Assembly: GCF_037963865.1 (NCBI RefSeq)
Contig: NZ_CP150170.1
Location: forward strand, 5,828,001 to 5,892,000
Origin: Paenibacillus sp. FSL R10-2734
GTDB taxonomy: Bacteria > Bacillota > Bacilli > Paenibacillales > Paenibacillaceae
Direction: 5' to 3'
DNA length: 64,000 nt
The notes beneath the pieces were generated by a model. The model was not told the DNA's origin. It made no database searches and worked only from the letters and a program-made list of their open reading frames with translations. The position numbers were made by a program, and so were the translations under genes. Shown in pieces: positions 24,928 through 34,614 of the stretch. Every line of letters begins with the position of its first letter. The stretch's first letter is position 1.

Positions 24928-25809
24928 CTAGTTTCTAGCTAGAGCTAATGTAGCCAGTCCAATGGCTCCAGCAAGCCCTGCATTGTCTCCAAGACCCGGT
25001 GACACAACATAATTCTCGATGTCGACATTAAGTGATGGATGCTGAACATATCCGCTCAATAGCTCTTGCAGCTTAGTACGAATTAACGGGAACAAGTGGC
25101 TTTGTTTCATGACACCACCGCCCATTACGATTTTTTGAGGAGACAGAATCAGCACATAGTTCATGAGTGCATGCGCAAGATAGTGAGCTTCCATCTCCCA
25201 TGCTGGATGGTCCACTGGTAACTCGCCTGCCGGTTGTCCCCACCGTTTACCGATCCCCGGACCTGCGGCTAACCCTTCAAGGCAATCACCATGATATGGA
25301 CAGTAACCCTCAAACGTATCCTCTGGATGTCTACGAACTAGAATATGTCCCATCTCAGGATGAGATAATCCATGTACCATCTGACCGCCTACAACCGCTC
25401 CCGCTCCAATGCCTGTCCCAACCGTAATATAAAGGCAGCTGTCCAAACCTTTAGCCGCTCCCCATTTACTCTCAGCAAGTGCCGCACCATTCACATCCGT
25501 ATCAAACCCAATCGGCACATTAAATTGCTCTGCCATAGTACCTACTAGATTATATTGTCCCCAGTGAGGTTTTGGTGTCGTTGTTATATAACCATAAGTA
25601 GGGCTGTCCAGCACGGGATCAATCGGTCCAAAAGATCCTATTCCGAAAGCTTCTACATTCTTCCCTTTAAAATAGTTTATTACTAATCCCATCGTTTCTT
25701 CCGGAGTAGTAGTCGGAAAGCTTACCCGATCAACAATGGTACCGTCCTCATAACCAATCCCACATACAAACTTTGTTCCGCCTGCTTCAATCGCTCCTAA
25801 TAGCTTCAC
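24928..25809 (-). CDS. ROK-family fructokinase
   Basis: The 293-aa sugar kinase has an N-terminal phosphate motif (GAIEAGGTKFVCGIG), the ROK core (GFDTDVNGAALAESKWGAAK, YITVGTGIGAGAVVGGQMVHG) and the zinc site HILVRRHPEDTFEGYCPYHG with Cys and His ligands. DCLEGLAAGPGIGKRWG follows. The sequence is closest in my memory to bacterial ROK fructokinases such as GmuE/YdhR of Bacillus. The start is ATG 25809. It stands alone, between terminators, and not beside a sugar transporter. Confidence 0.88.
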   Translation of the reverse strand: MKLLGAIEAGGTKFVCGIGYEDGTIVDRVSFPTTTPEETMGLVINYFKGKNVEAFGIGSFGPIDPVLDSPTYGYITTTPKPHWGQYNLVGTMAEQFNVPIGFDTDVNGAALAESKWGAAKGLDSCLYITVGTGIGAGAVVGGQMVHGLSHPEMGHILVRRHPEDTFEGYCPYHGDCLEGLAAGPGIGKRWGQPAGELPVDHPAWEMEAHYLAHALMNYVLILSPQKIVMGGGVMKQSHLFPLIRTKLQELLSGYVQHPSLNVDIENYVVSPGLGDNAGLAGAIGLATLALARN

Positions 25810-25925
25810 AGCAATTATCTCCCTTTCTCTAGTTAGAAGTTGATACGCTACCCATAAATAATATCATTCAAAAAAGCAATCACCAGCCCTAATTATACGT
25901 TGAATGAAGCGCTATCACAACAATA

Positions 25926-25960
25926 AAACTCCCTCCATGCATCTTTGCATGAAGGGAGTT
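25926..25960 (-). terminator. Terminator of the exonuclease gene
   Basis: AACTCCCT and AGGGAGTT with inner CATGCA/TGCATG form a long stem. On the minus strand it runs into TTTATTG directly after the gene at 25966. Confidence 0.8.
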
Positions 25961-25965
25961 CCTCC

Positions 25966-26892
25966 TTATCCCAAATCGCCTAACTCAATCTGTACAATGC
26001 CTCGCTCATCTTGCACCTCAGCAATCAAGTGCATCAGGCTGCCGAACTCCAGCTCTTGAAATTTGCGCGCGGCTGTTTCCCGCTGTAGTTGCCACAAGGC
26101 TTCTGTCAGCTCGCAGACTACCGGTACATCGCAACGGATTTCAGCTAGCTCTCGCGATAAATGCAGCATATCCAGATCTGCTTCGATTTTGGTACGCACA
26201 CCTTTAGGAAGCAAGTGCAGATTCTCAATTACACCTTCAACTGTACCGTATTCGGTTAACAGTTTCAGTGCAGTTTTCTCACCAATCCCTTTTACCCCTG
26301 GATAGTTGTCACTGGTATCGCCCATAAAGCCCTTCAGGTCAATCACCTGTCTAGGGGTTAGACCCTTTTCCTCCAGCAACTCTGCAAGGTCATACACTTT
26401 ATAGTTAGAGCGTCCTTTTTTCATGATTACGACCTTAACGTTCTCATCAATGAGCTGAAGCATATCATGGTCACCCGTCAAAATATATACCTCGGAATTT
26501 TCACTGTAACAAGAAGCTAACGTACCAATGCAATCATCCGCTTCATAGCCTGCAAGTCCGATATTCGGAACACCTAGCTCAGCTACTACATCTTTTACCA
26601 GATCGAACTGTGGAATCAGCTCTAATGGTGCCTCAATCCGATTCGATTTGTACCCATCATATTTCTCTGTGCGGAACGTTCCTTTGCCCATATCCCAGCA
26701 GCATACGACGTGAGAAGGCTCAAATGTGCTTACCGCATCGAAAAAATACTGTAAAAAACCATACACTGCATTCGTCGGTAATCCAGCTTTTGTCTTGCGA
26801 ATATATCCTCCATAAGAGGTCGCATAAAAGGCCCGGAACAGCAGAGCCATTCCATCTACAAGCATTACACGGCCCGTTGTTTCTGCTCTCAT
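25966..26892 (-). CDS. ypcP: 5'-3' exonuclease, PolA N-terminal type
   Basis: The 308-aa protein matches the 5'-nuclease domain of DNA polymerase I without the polymerase part. Metal-binding acidic residues appear in MLVDGMALLFRAFYA, CCWDMGKGTFR, AGYEADDCIGTLA, ILTGDHDMLQL and FMGDTSDNYPGVKGIGEKTA. The last segment also forms the helix-hairpin-helix. Such stand-alone proteins (YpcP/ExoR in Bacillus) help remove RNA primers. The length and motif order are intact. Confidence 0.92.
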   Translation of the reverse strand: MRAETTGRVMLVDGMALLFRAFYATSYGGYIRKTKAGLPTNAVYGFLQYFFDAVSTFEPSHVVCCWDMGKGTFRTEKYDGYKSNRIEAPLELIPQFDLVKDVVAELGVPNIGLAGYEADDCIGTLASCYSENSEVYILTGDHDMLQLIDENVKVVIMKKGRSNYKVYDLAELLEEKGLTPRQVIDLKGFMGDTSDNYPGVKGIGEKTALKLLTEYGTVEGVIENLHLLPKGVRTKIEADLDMLHLSRELAEIRCDVPVVCELTEALWQLQRETAARKFQELEFGSLMHLIAEVQDERGIVQIELGDLG

Positions 26893-27346
26893 GTATAAAC
26901 CTCTCCTCTAATCGTTCTATTAATATTAAGCATTTGTCCAAGCTATTGCACAAAGAGTATTCTAACAGAAAATACTTGATCTGATAAGGGATCATAAAGT
27001 TACACATATGGGAGCATATTCTTATCCTTTGAAATTAACAGCTCAACTTTCGCAGCTCAAATCTCCAAACAAACCCTTGATGAGTCCTCCGAGTGTCCGG
27101 CATCACTTGATTGACGCCGTTCGTATTCCAACGCTAAATAACGGCTGAATATGCATGTCGTTTCCTTCACATACAAAAATGCTCCCCTTCATTGGTAATT
27201 CATCTCAGGTAACTCAATTCTCCTTTTCCAATCTTCAGTTGAGAGAGATATAAAAAAACTTTTCCAATCCAGAAACAAACTTTTTAGGTTACCTCATACG
27301 TCTTGCTTATGTAAGAGACAAACAAGAATAAACGGAGGTTTGGAAG
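26893..27346. other. Intergenic region without recognised features
   Basis: These 454 bp between the divergent exonuclease gene and the AT-rich secreted-protein gene hold the ribosome binding site GAGGAGAGG for the former and CGGAGG for the latter. I see no RNA gene, long repeat or convincing coding remnant. Confidence 0.5.
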
Positions 27347-28321
27347 ATGAAAAAACAGTTTGCAAAAAAAATTCCTTATTTAGTACTGGCGGGTTTCATT
27401 TGTGCCGTTGGAATCGGAGCGCCACAAATTTCATTAGCAAAACAGACAAACTCAGCTCCAAAAGTGGTGAATCAGCAGTCCGAAAAAACATTACAAAAAA
27501 TAGAAATTGGTCAAAAAATTAAAGTACCCGAATTTAAACTGAAGGAAAACACGTATGTACTTGATTACAAAATATCCGATGTTACCGGTGACTCCGTTAA
27601 AGACCAAGTGATTTTGGTCGGGATAAAAGAAAAAATTGATGGAAAACTGGATGCGTACGCGAGCAATTTATCCGTCATCGTGCAAGATGGAAAAACCAAC
27701 AGATACTATAAATATGATTGGGTGTACAAAGGAACGGACGGAAAATTGTATGGAGAACTTGGAAGAGAACCGAATTTGATTATCGGTGACTATACAGGTA
27801 ACAAAGTGAACGATATTATCACAACAGCCCCTCAAGGAGGAAATGGTGGATACGTGGATCATCTGTTCTTAACATGGGAAGGGAATAAACTTAAAGATGT
27901 TTTGGCAAAGGATGTTGTAGCGGATAACCAAGAACTATACACTAATTCTCAAGCAAACTTCAGTTTGAAATTGCCCGCTTCATGGAAAGGACATTACAAG
28001 ACAAGCCAATATGCAGGTGCAAGTGCAAATAAAATCATACCGTTGGCTAAGCATGTAGTGCAGTTCGATTATACGACAAAGGATCGAAAAGATGCTGAAA
28101 TGCTGCTGATGATCTCCGTATTCTCCAAAAATGATTGGAGCCACCTATCCAGTGAACAAGGCCCGCCTGTAGGGAGTGTAATTACGGAAGCCAACGGAAT
28201 GGTTTATGTGTATACAACTCCGCAGTCCAATCCGTTTGATCCCCAGTCGAAGGACGGCAAGCTGTTTGACCAACTCTATGGTGATTTGAAAATCGGGAAA
28301 TTTTTCACACTGCTAAAATAG
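27347..28321 (+). CDS. Secreted protein of unknown function
   Basis: The 324-aa protein has a Sec signal peptide (MKKQFAKKIPYLVLAGFICA with cleavage after SLA) and no membrane segment after it. Two Asp-rich turns, ISDVTGDSVKDQVILVG (about 80-96) and IIGDYTGNKVNDIITTAPQG (about 145-164), resemble FG-GAP/VCBS-type calcium-binding loops. The C-terminal half (ANFSLKLPASWKGHYKT onward) looks like a lipoprotein-type beta domain. Codon use is rich in A and T compared with neighbours. The gene is followed by a gene fragment, so the segment may be acquired. No family is assigned. Confidence 0.75.
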   Translation: MKKQFAKKIPYLVLAGFICAVGIGAPQISLAKQTNSAPKVVNQQSEKTLQKIEIGQKIKVPEFKLKENTYVLDYKISDVTGDSVKDQVILVGIKEKIDGKLDAYASNLSVIVQDGKTNRYYKYDWVYKGTDGKLYGELGREPNLIIGDYTGNKVNDIITTAPQGGNGGYVDHLFLTWEGNKLKDVLAKDVVADNQELYTNSQANFSLKLPASWKGHYKTSQYAGASANKIIPLAKHVVQFDYTTKDRKDAEMLLMISVFSKNDWSHLSSEQGPPVGSVITEANGMVYVYTTPQSNPFDPQSKDGKLFDQLYGDLKIGKFFTLLK

Positions 28322-28530
28322 GTTTTTGTAGATTCAAGTTGACCGATAGTTCAATACTTATATTAGAAACGATATGAAAAAGGATCTATATAGATATAGA
28401 TATAAATAACATAATATGAGCATAATTCTTTATTTTCTGTGTCACTTCGTAGCTTTCCCTCACGGAGGAAAAAATTAGAATTGCGTAAAAAACTCGGTTT
28501 CCTTAAGATATGGAACATCGAGTTTTTTAA

Positions 28531-28776
28531 TCTGACGGAACTCTTAGTAGTTCTCATTTCCTGGAAGAAAGTAAAAAGCTGTACAGCGATTTTACAGCTG
28601 AAATGAAGGAGTTAAAGAAAAATGGCGGAGGCCATACAGGCATGGAAAGCGGCTATGAAGTCAAAACCGACAACGATCAGATTCTTGCTATTGGCAGATA
28701 TGTCGTAGATACGGTCGGCTCATCCTCAATAACATTTAAATACGATACGATCGATAAGAAAAATCAACTAAATTAA
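28531..28776 (+). pseudogene. C-terminal fragment of a DUF4163/RsiV-like protein
   Basis: An 81-codon frame without a usable start, bounded by an in-frame stop at 28528, contains HTGMESGYEVKTDNDQ, ILAIGRYVVDTVGSSS and TFKYDTIDKKNQLN before TAA. I recognise this as the type of sequence found in the PdaC/DUF4163 region of secreted or membrane-anchored proteins related to RsiV. The rest of the gene, including any signal peptide, is missing, and the following domain is cut off by the stop. It is a 5'-truncated relic next to an AT-rich gene. Confidence 0.55.
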
Positions 28777-28777
28777 C

Positions 28778-28824
28778 AAGAAAAGACCATGCTCTCAAAA
28801 TGAGAAGCATGGCCTTTTCTTGTT
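28778..28824. terminator. Bidirectional terminator
   Basis: CAAGAAAAGACCATGCT pairs with AGCATGGCCTTTTCTTG, with a mismatch. It lies 14 bp after the end of the glycosidase gene on the minus strand and also follows the fragment on the plus strand. Confidence 0.75.
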
Positions 28825-28837
28825 TAGCTAGAGGCAA

Positions 28838-30220
28838 TTATTGCACAGTGGACACACGGTGTGTCTCACCTTCAGCTACTTCAAGTGTAATAAAGCTAAT
28901 TTGCCCTCTCGCTTCGGTTAATTCCTGTTTCGCTGAGACGGCAATGCCGTTATGATACAACGTACTAACATTCCCTAGGAAAGCTGCCTTCCAGACAAAA
29001 GGTTCTCCAGATTGCAGCGTAACTGCACTTTCTGTGTTGCCATTATGTTTAACCGTAAGAGTACGGTCGAGAATTGGGATGTCCCCCATTTCTGCCCATT
29101 CCATAGAATGTGCAAGCGAAGGCAGGGTGCTGATTACGGATGCTCCATTCGCTGCAATTCCCATCAATCCTGTAGCCATAGAACCGATCACGCAATAAGA
29201 CACTTCTGGGTAATCCCGGCGATCCAGAGTGGGGTCAACCAGTTCCTTCAATTCATTGAAGGCCTCCTCAATCTCTCCATACCGATAAAAGATATCCGGC
29301 AAGTAAGTTTTACCCTCGACATTGGCAACACGATTGACTTTGACATCCTCCAGCGCCATACGCAGCTTCTCCTGATTACGGATCGAACCATAATAAAGTG
29401 GAAGGAAGTTGCCCTCAGCATGGTAGTCCGTAACGAAGGATCGATCCTGCAGCATTGCACCATAGAAACGCTCTTTAGCTTCGTTCCACCAGTCTTTCTC
29501 GTAAAGCTGTTCCAGCTCTTTCGCCTTGTCTGCATACTGTTTTGCTTCTCCGGTTTGGCCTCTGAGGCTAGCCAGATGAGCAAATGCTCGGTATCCAGAG
29601 ATCTGTGCACCGATCATATCACCGCCGAGTAGCGGATGAAGTCCGGCTTCATTGAAGGTCGCCAAACCTCTACGACCATACTCCGGATAATACTCTAATA
29701 GACCATCGCCATCCTTATCCCAAGTCTTCGTATATTCATTTAATGTTAACTGGAAGAACTTCAGCAATTTGCTATCATTTAAATAATAGTTATCGCCAGT
29801 CCATTGGTATTGACGCCAGCTTGTGTCGATAATATCGAAGTTTGCAGGAAGATTGTACCAGAAGTCTTGGTCATTATCATAATCAACTGGGGCAGGCACA
29901 TTGTCCTTAGTGATCTCCCAGTATGTACACCAGTCCCGCGATTCCGCAATGTTCTCGGCAAAACGCATGATCATATTCTTAGTATGGAATCGAAGCCCCA
30001 GTACAGCAGCCCCATTGCTATGATGCATAACATCACGAATACAAAATGCTTCACGTTCAGGCAATGCCGCTTCATACCACAGCCCAACGGCATCTTCACC
30101 AAAGTGGGCATATTCCAGCGCCTGCTGTTTGGCCCAGACAAAACCTTCGTTCAAGTCTTTGTCGGAGGATTGGAAAGTTACTGCACCTGCTTTAGATTTT
30201 ATTTCATTCAAATGAGTCAT
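28838..30220 (-). CDS. Putative six-hairpin glycosidase
   Basis: The 460-aa protein is the last gene of a LacI-controlled sugar operon. It has no signal peptide. Sequence blocks PEREAFCIRDVMHHSNGAAV, KDGDGLLEYYPEYGRRGLAT and AGLHPLLGGDMIGAQISGYR, and the helical pattern, suggest an (alpha/alpha)6 barrel as in GH63/GH37/GH78-like enzymes. I cannot assign a family. A short beta domain ends the protein. With the ABC importer upstream, it probably processes the imported saccharide in the cytoplasm. Candidate catalytic acids are Asp and Glu in these blocks, but I cannot select them. Confidence 0.7.
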   Translation of the reverse strand: MTHLNEIKSKAGAVTFQSSDKDLNEGFVWAKQQALEYAHFGEDAVGLWYEAALPEREAFCIRDVMHHSNGAAVLGLRFHTKNMIMRFAENIAESRDWCTYWEITKDNVPAPVDYDNDQDFWYNLPANFDIIDTSWRQYQWTGDNYYLNDSKLLKFFQLTLNEYTKTWDKDGDGLLEYYPEYGRRGLATFNEAGLHPLLGGDMIGAQISGYRAFAHLASLRGQTGEAKQYADKAKELEQLYEKDWWNEAKERFYGAMLQDRSFVTDYHAEGNFLPLYYGSIRNQEKLRMALEDVKVNRVANVEGKTYLPDIFYRYGEIEEAFNELKELVDPTLDRRDYPEVSYCVIGSMATGLMGIAANGASVISTLPSLAHSMEWAEMGDIPILDRTLTVKHNGNTESAVTLQSGEPFVWKAAFLGNVSTLYHNGIAVSAKQELTEARGQISFITLEVAEGETHRVSTVQ

Positions 30221-30253
30221 CTCAAAGTCACTCCCGTTTGTCTGTTTTTCTGT

Positions 30254-31105
30254 TTAGCTTTCCTTGGAACCCGAGAAGGTCAGACCCTCCATAAACGCTT
30301 TTTGCGAGGTAAAGAACAATAGTATACACGGCAAAGTGATTACAACCGCTGCAGCCATCAACAGATTGGTATCTGTGGCATAGGTACCTTGAAATCCAGC
30401 TAGTCCGAGTGTGAGCGTTTTCCATTTGTCGCTATTGATGTAAATCAGCGGTCCCATGAAGTTGTTCCAAGATCCCATGAAGACCATAACACCAACAGCC
30501 ATTAGAGCCGGCTTTGACAGCGGAAGGAAGATCGTCCGCCAAATTTTAAAGTAACCACAACCATCGATGATTGCCGCTTCCTCAAGTCCAATAGGCAAGC
30601 GAGAATAAAACTGGCGCAATAAGAAGATATAGAATGCTGATCCAAAGAAAGCAGGAACGATCAAAGGATAAAGCGTATCGAGCATGCCCAGGTTTTTGAA
30701 AAGAATAAACTGCGGGATCATCGTTACTTCACCGGGAAGCAGCATGGTTGACAGGACGAGTACGAACAGGAACCCGCTTCCTCGCACCTTTAACCGAGCA
30801 AACGCGTAGCCCACAAGCGAACAGGACAGCACTGTACCGATAATAGGCAGTACGGTTGTAATCAAGGTATTGAGCAAATATTGCGGGAACGGAAAGGCGG
30901 TGAGCGCCTTGGCATAATTTCCCCAGCGCCAGTGCTCCGGCCAGATACTCATCCCTGAAACCGCAAGCTCCTCTAGACTTCGCAATGAGGCGGAGACCAT
31001 CCAAACAAAAGGATACAGGAACGCAACGCTCCCGATCAGCAGTAGAAGATAGGCCAGCCAATGCCACTTTTTCTTGGCAGAATTACGCTCTTTTTTGACG
31101 GACAC
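30254..31105 (-). CDS. Carbohydrate ABC transporter permease (MalG type)
   Basis: The 283-aa permease has six membrane helices. The ATPase-contact loop EEAAIIDGCGYFKIWRTIFL carries the EAAxxDG motif of the sugar family. The GTG start at 31105 has GGAGG 7 nt upstream and overlaps the end of the first permease gene by 23 bp, which couples the two. It forms the channel with that permease. No ATPase gene is in the locus, so a shared MsmX-type ATPase encoded elsewhere probably energises it. Confidence 0.9.
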   Translation of the reverse strand: MSVKKERNSAKKKWHWLAYLLLLIGSVAFLYPFVWMVSASLRSLEELAVSGMSIWPEHWRWGNYAKALTAFPFPQYLLNTLITTVLPIIGTVLSCSLVGYAFARLKVRGSGFLFVLVLSTMLLPGEVTMIPQFILFKNLGMLDTLYPLIVPAFFGSAFYIFLLRQFYSRLPIGLEEAAIIDGCGYFKIWRTIFLPLSKPALMAVGVMVFMGSWNNFMGPLIYINSDKWKTLTLGLAGFQGTYATDTNLLMAAAVVITLPCILLFFTSQKAFMEGLTFSGSKES

Positions 31106-32141
31106 GACGCTTCCTCCCTCCGTTTTGCTCTGTTTCGTAGTACACCCATAAAGCACTGCTTCGGAATACAATCGCGGTGAACACTAGGATAATCACGAAG
31201 AGTACCCAGGCCAGCGCAGAACCGTAGCCCATTTTGAACCACATAAAGGCATTTTGATATAGGTAATAAGCATAGAAAAGCAATGAATTATCTGGCCCTC
31301 CGTTGATCATAAAGCCTTGGGTAAATGTCTGGAAGGCACCTATCATACTTGTCACTGTATTGAAGAAAAGAATTGGCGAGATCTGAGGCAGAGTAACATG
31401 CCATATTTTTCTCGCGGCAGTGGCGCCGTCGATTTCGGCCGCTTCATATAGACTTTGCGGAATGTCTGACAAGCCAGCCAGGTAAATGATCATATTACCG
31501 CCAACGGTCCAAAGGCTCATGATAATTACCGCGGGCATCGACCAATCCGGACTGGAGAACCAACCGGGACCTTCAATTCCAACCAAACGCAGCAGCGAGT
31601 TCACGAGACCGACATTTGGGTTAAAGATCCAGATGAACAGCACCATCTGTGCAACACCCTGCACCAGTGTAGGGAGATAATAGATCGTACGGAAAATATA
31701 AATACCACGAAGCTTCAGATTCATCAGGATCGCAATAGCAAACGACAGAATGACCTGTAGCGGAACACTTACCAATGTGTAATAAAAAGTAACGGACAAC
31801 GATTTATAGAATAGCGTGTCCTTGAACAACATCCGGTAATTGTCCAGCCCCGTCCACTGCGGATCACTGACCACTTCCCATTTATTGAAGCTGATATAGA
31901 ACGAGAAGATCATCGGCCCTACTGTAAACAATAGAAAACCGATAATCCAGACCGAAACGAACATATAGAAGCTAGCCGTTTTGGTATGCATAATCTTCTT
32001 CTTCACCAGCATTCTCATCAATACAATAATAACAATGAAGACCAGCGCAATCACGGTCAGAAAAGGGAGAAGCGGCAGTAAATCTGCCGGCATCCCCATT
32101 CCTTCATAGAAATTGTAAATCCCTTCTATTATTCCATTCAT
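31083..32141 (-). CDS. Carbohydrate ABC transporter permease (MalF type)
   Basis: The 352-aa protein has an extra N-terminal helix (LLPLLPFLTVIALVFIVIIV) before the usual six. The motif YEAAEIDGATAARKIWHVTL is the EAA loop that contacts the ATPase. It lies 12 bp downstream of the binding-protein gene and overlaps the second permease gene. Together they import an oligosaccharide delivered by the lipoprotein. The basic C-terminus (NGGRKRRVRQKRA) is unusual but short. Confidence 0.9.
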   Translation of the reverse strand: MNGIIEGIYNFYEGMGMPADLLPLLPFLTVIALVFIVIIVLMRMLVKKKIMHTKTASFYMFVSVWIIGFLLFTVGPMIFSFYISFNKWEVVSDPQWTGLDNYRMLFKDTLFYKSLSVTFYYTLVSVPLQVILSFAIAILMNLKLRGIYIFRTIYYLPTLVQGVAQMVLFIWIFNPNVGLVNSLLRLVGIEGPGWFSSPDWSMPAVIIMSLWTVGGNMIIYLAGLSDIPQSLYEAAEIDGATAARKIWHVTLPQISPILFFNTVTSMIGAFQTFTQGFMINGGPDNSLLFYAYYLYQNAFMWFKMGYGSALAWVLFVIILVFTAIVFRSSALWVYYETEQNGGRKRRVRQKRA

Positions 32142-32153
32142 AGTAATCTCCCG

Positions 32154-33419
32154 TTAGTTTTGTTGTAGGATCTTATTAATCTTCTCTGCTACCTGCGGGA
32201 ATACTTCCTTAACATCCTTTTGACCGATTCCGATCGGTGTCGTATCGTCAATAGCTTTCATCTCGTTACCGATCTCATTGGTACGCTTCTGAGCTTCCTG
32301 TGAATGCTGCTTCTCCGCTGCAAGGACGAAGGCTTTCAGGTTCTTATCCGGATAAATGGCTTCAAATGCACTAGTAGCACTGCTAAGAACAGGAATTCCA
32401 TAGGCATTTTTGTTGCCACCAATAATTTTCTGCGTCTCTTCATTCTGTGTCAGGTGATTAATGAAAATCTTAGCCGCTTCCGCATTCTTGCTATCCTTGC
32501 TGAGTGCTAAGCCGTTGACTTCCTTGGAACCGCCACCTCCAGGGAACGGTACAAGATCCCATTTAAAGCTTTGCACTTCAGCCATCTGCGGCAGGTACCA
32601 AGGACCGAAGTCGGTGAACATACCGATTCTGCCGCCGAGATACCAGTTCATCATGTTCTGCCCTTGTTTCTCCGTATCATTCGGTACAATACCCTCTAGC
32701 TTGGAAGCAACCATATACTCAGCAGCTTTAATTGCTTCAGGCTCACCCAATGCCGATTTGGTCAGATCATCACTATAGAATTGCCCACCGAACGCATAGA
32801 TCCAGTTGCCTAGGTACAACGGCTCGGAACCAAAAACCTTCGTAGCACCCTCTCCAGCTGTGAGCTTCTTCGAGATATCGTTGAACTCATCAGTCGTCAT
32901 AGGCTCGGTTTTGCTTGGAAGTGGAATGTTATTCTTCTCAAAAAGATCCACGTTAATCGCCATAACCTTAGGCTTAATAATGAACGGCGCTGCGTAAACC
33001 TTACCGTCTACACTCATAGAATCAAGCAGTGAAGCCGAGCTGAAGACGGAGCCATCCACTTCTATTTCTTGGAAAGCGTTTGCAAAACCAGGTAAATCCC
33101 CTGCGGAGATCAGCATCACATCCGGTGCAGTCCCTCCGGCAATCATCGTCTGTAATTTCGTCAGATAATCCTTTTGAATCCACTGACTTTCTACTTGGAT
33201 ATCTGGATATGTCTTCTTAAAGTTATCTATTGCCTGCTTAATGGCGTCAGCCTCTGACTGGGCTCCCCAATAAGCAAACGTAATTTTCCCTTTAGGTGTC
33301 CCGCTGTTACCGCCAGAGTTTGAGGAGCTTTGGGCTGTGTTTCCTCCGTTGCCGGAGCAAGCGGATAAAGCAATTACAACAAGCAGAGATAAAACAATCA
33401 AAGACCATTTTTTCATCAT
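32154..33419 (-). CDS. Sugar-binding lipoprotein of an ABC importer
   Basis: The 421-aa protein has a lipoprotein signal (LSLLVVIALSACSGN, acylated Cys21) and a Gly/Ser/Asn linker. The body is a family 1 extracellular binding protein (GKITFAYWGAQSEADAIKQA, MIAGGTAPDVMLISAGDLPG, GGGSKEVNGLALSKDSKNAE). It captures the sugar outside the membrane for the two permeases. The start is ATG 33419 behind GGGGG. The gene follows the LacI regulator by 20 bp, in one operon. The substrate is unknown; the neighbouring GH36 enzyme suggests an alpha-galactoside. Confidence 0.92.
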   Translation of the reverse strand: MMKKWSLIVLSLLVVIALSACSGNGGNTAQSSSNSGGNSGTPKGKITFAYWGAQSEADAIKQAIDNFKKTYPDIQVESQWIQKDYLTKLQTMIAGGTAPDVMLISAGDLPGFANAFQEIEVDGSVFSSASLLDSMSVDGKVYAAPFIIKPKVMAINVDLFEKNNIPLPSKTEPMTTDEFNDISKKLTAGEGATKVFGSEPLYLGNWIYAFGGQFYSDDLTKSALGEPEAIKAAEYMVASKLEGIVPNDTEKQGQNMMNWYLGGRIGMFTDFGPWYLPQMAEVQSFKWDLVPFPGGGGSKEVNGLALSKDSKNAEAAKIFINHLTQNEETQKIIGGNKNAYGIPVLSSATSAFEAIYPDKNLKAFVLAAEKQHSQEAQKRTNEIGNEMKAIDDTTPIGIGQKDVKEVFPQVAEKINKILQQN

Positions 33420-33439
33420 GATGTCCCCCTTTTGAATGT

Positions 33440-34489
33440 TTAACTACTTTGTGATGGCCGGATTTCTGCACCGCAGCTGCTTCTGATGATCAACTTGGAT
33501 GGAAGTACAATCTTTAAGGGCACTTCTCTACCACCAATGCGTTCCAGCAGCATCTTAACAGCGCTCTGACCCATCTGTTCTGTGTAGATTTTCACCGTCG
33601 TTAAAGGCGGATTGGCATAAGCGGCCATTTCAATATCATCAATGCCGACAATTGCTACATCTTTGGGAACCTTTATGCCCGCTTCCTTCAGCGCCCTCCC
33701 GGCTGCAATGGCCATAGGGTCCGAACCGATCAGAAAGGCCTCCGGCAAGTTCTGCTTCTCAATCGCTTCCTTCATGAGCTGGTATCCAGTGGACATGGAA
33801 AAGTTGTTGCCTATGTGGACATGCTCCGGCATATACAAGTTCTTTTGCTTCATATAAGCTTCGAAGCTACTTTGCCGCTGATCCAGTGAATCTGTACCAG
33901 AGTTGGAACCAAAACGGTTAATGAAATCGCGCGAACTGATTAGACCGATTCTCGTATAACCAAGCCCTAGAAGATGATCTAATGCTATTCTAGTTACTTT
34001 GTCGAAGTCGTTAACCACGGAATCAAAGCGATCCTCATCTGGTGAGTAATCCACAAACACAACGTTCTGTATCCGACTAAAAAATAGATTATAAGGATCA
34101 AACTCGAATTTTCCAATCACAATAAGGCCATCTAAACCCGACAGGCTTTCATACGATTCATGGTTTACCCAGCGGATGGTACGAGTAATATGCAGGCCAA
34201 GCTGATTGAACTCTTTCTCAATCTGCAGTCTAATCGACAAATAATAGGGGTCCTCTGATTCAAATTGCTCCGAACAAAAGGTAACCAATCCAATTTTATA
34301 ATCCTTCAACTGTGCCGCATGAGTTACTGGGCGCCGCTGACTACCTTTATAATGCAGTTGTTCCGCAGCGGAAAGAATCTTTCTCCTTGTATCCTCTAAT
34401 ACCGATAACGATGGATCTCCGTTAAGCACCCGGGACACTGTAGATGGAGAAACGCCTGCCAGACTTGCGATATCACGAATAGTTGCCAA
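33440..34489 (-). CDS. LacI-family transcriptional regulator
   Basis: The 349-aa repressor has the N-terminal helix-turn-helix MATIRDIASLAGVSPSTVSR with hinge VLNGDPSLSV. The periplasmic-binding-like core follows, and the protein ends in LKIVLPSKLIIRSSCG. The start codon is TTG at 34489 with AAAGGTGAT upstream. It is the first gene of the sugar operon and is divergent from the GH36 gene. A perfect 13-bp palindrome lies just downstream of its promoter and a near copy overlaps the -35 of the GH36 promoter. It probably represses both units until a sugar binds. Confidence 0.93.
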   Translation of the reverse strand: MATIRDIASLAGVSPSTVSRVLNGDPSLSVLEDTRRKILSAAEQLHYKGSQRRPVTHAAQLKDYKIGLVTFCSEQFESEDPYYLSIRLQIEKEFNQLGLHITRTIRWVNHESYESLSGLDGLIVIGKFEFDPYNLFFSRIQNVVFVDYSPDEDRFDSVVNDFDKVTRIALDHLLGLGYTRIGLISSRDFINRFGSNSGTDSLDQRQSSFEAYMKQKNLYMPEHVHIGNNFSMSTGYQLMKEAIEKQNLPEAFLIGSDPMAIAAGRALKEAGIKVPKDVAIVGIDDIEMAAYANPPLTTVKIYTEQMGQSAVKMLLERIGGREVPLKIVLPSKLIIRSSCGAEIRPSQSS

Positions 34490-34578
34490 AACTAATCACC
34501 TTTTCACTTCATATTTGGGAAACACCCCTCACAATCATTTTATAGTTTAGCCAATCATTTGCCAATCTAAAATATGTT

Positions 34579-34591
34579 TGTTTACTAAACA
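34579..34591. promoter_or_regulatory. Operator O1 of the sugar operon
   Basis: TGTTTACTAAACA is a perfect 6-1-6 palindrome at about +17 to +30 of the transcript predicted from the promoter at 34615-34643. A repressor bound here would block the lacI-transporter-glycosidase operon. The second copy is at 34725. Confidence 0.55.
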
Positions 34592-34614
34592 TCAGTGAAC
34601 TAATGTGTGATTCC

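Noticed and set aside
27007..27300. Transposase remnant between the exonuclease gene and the secreted-protein gene
   Set aside because: Short frames on the minus strand gave no recognisable motif, and there are no terminal inverted repeats.
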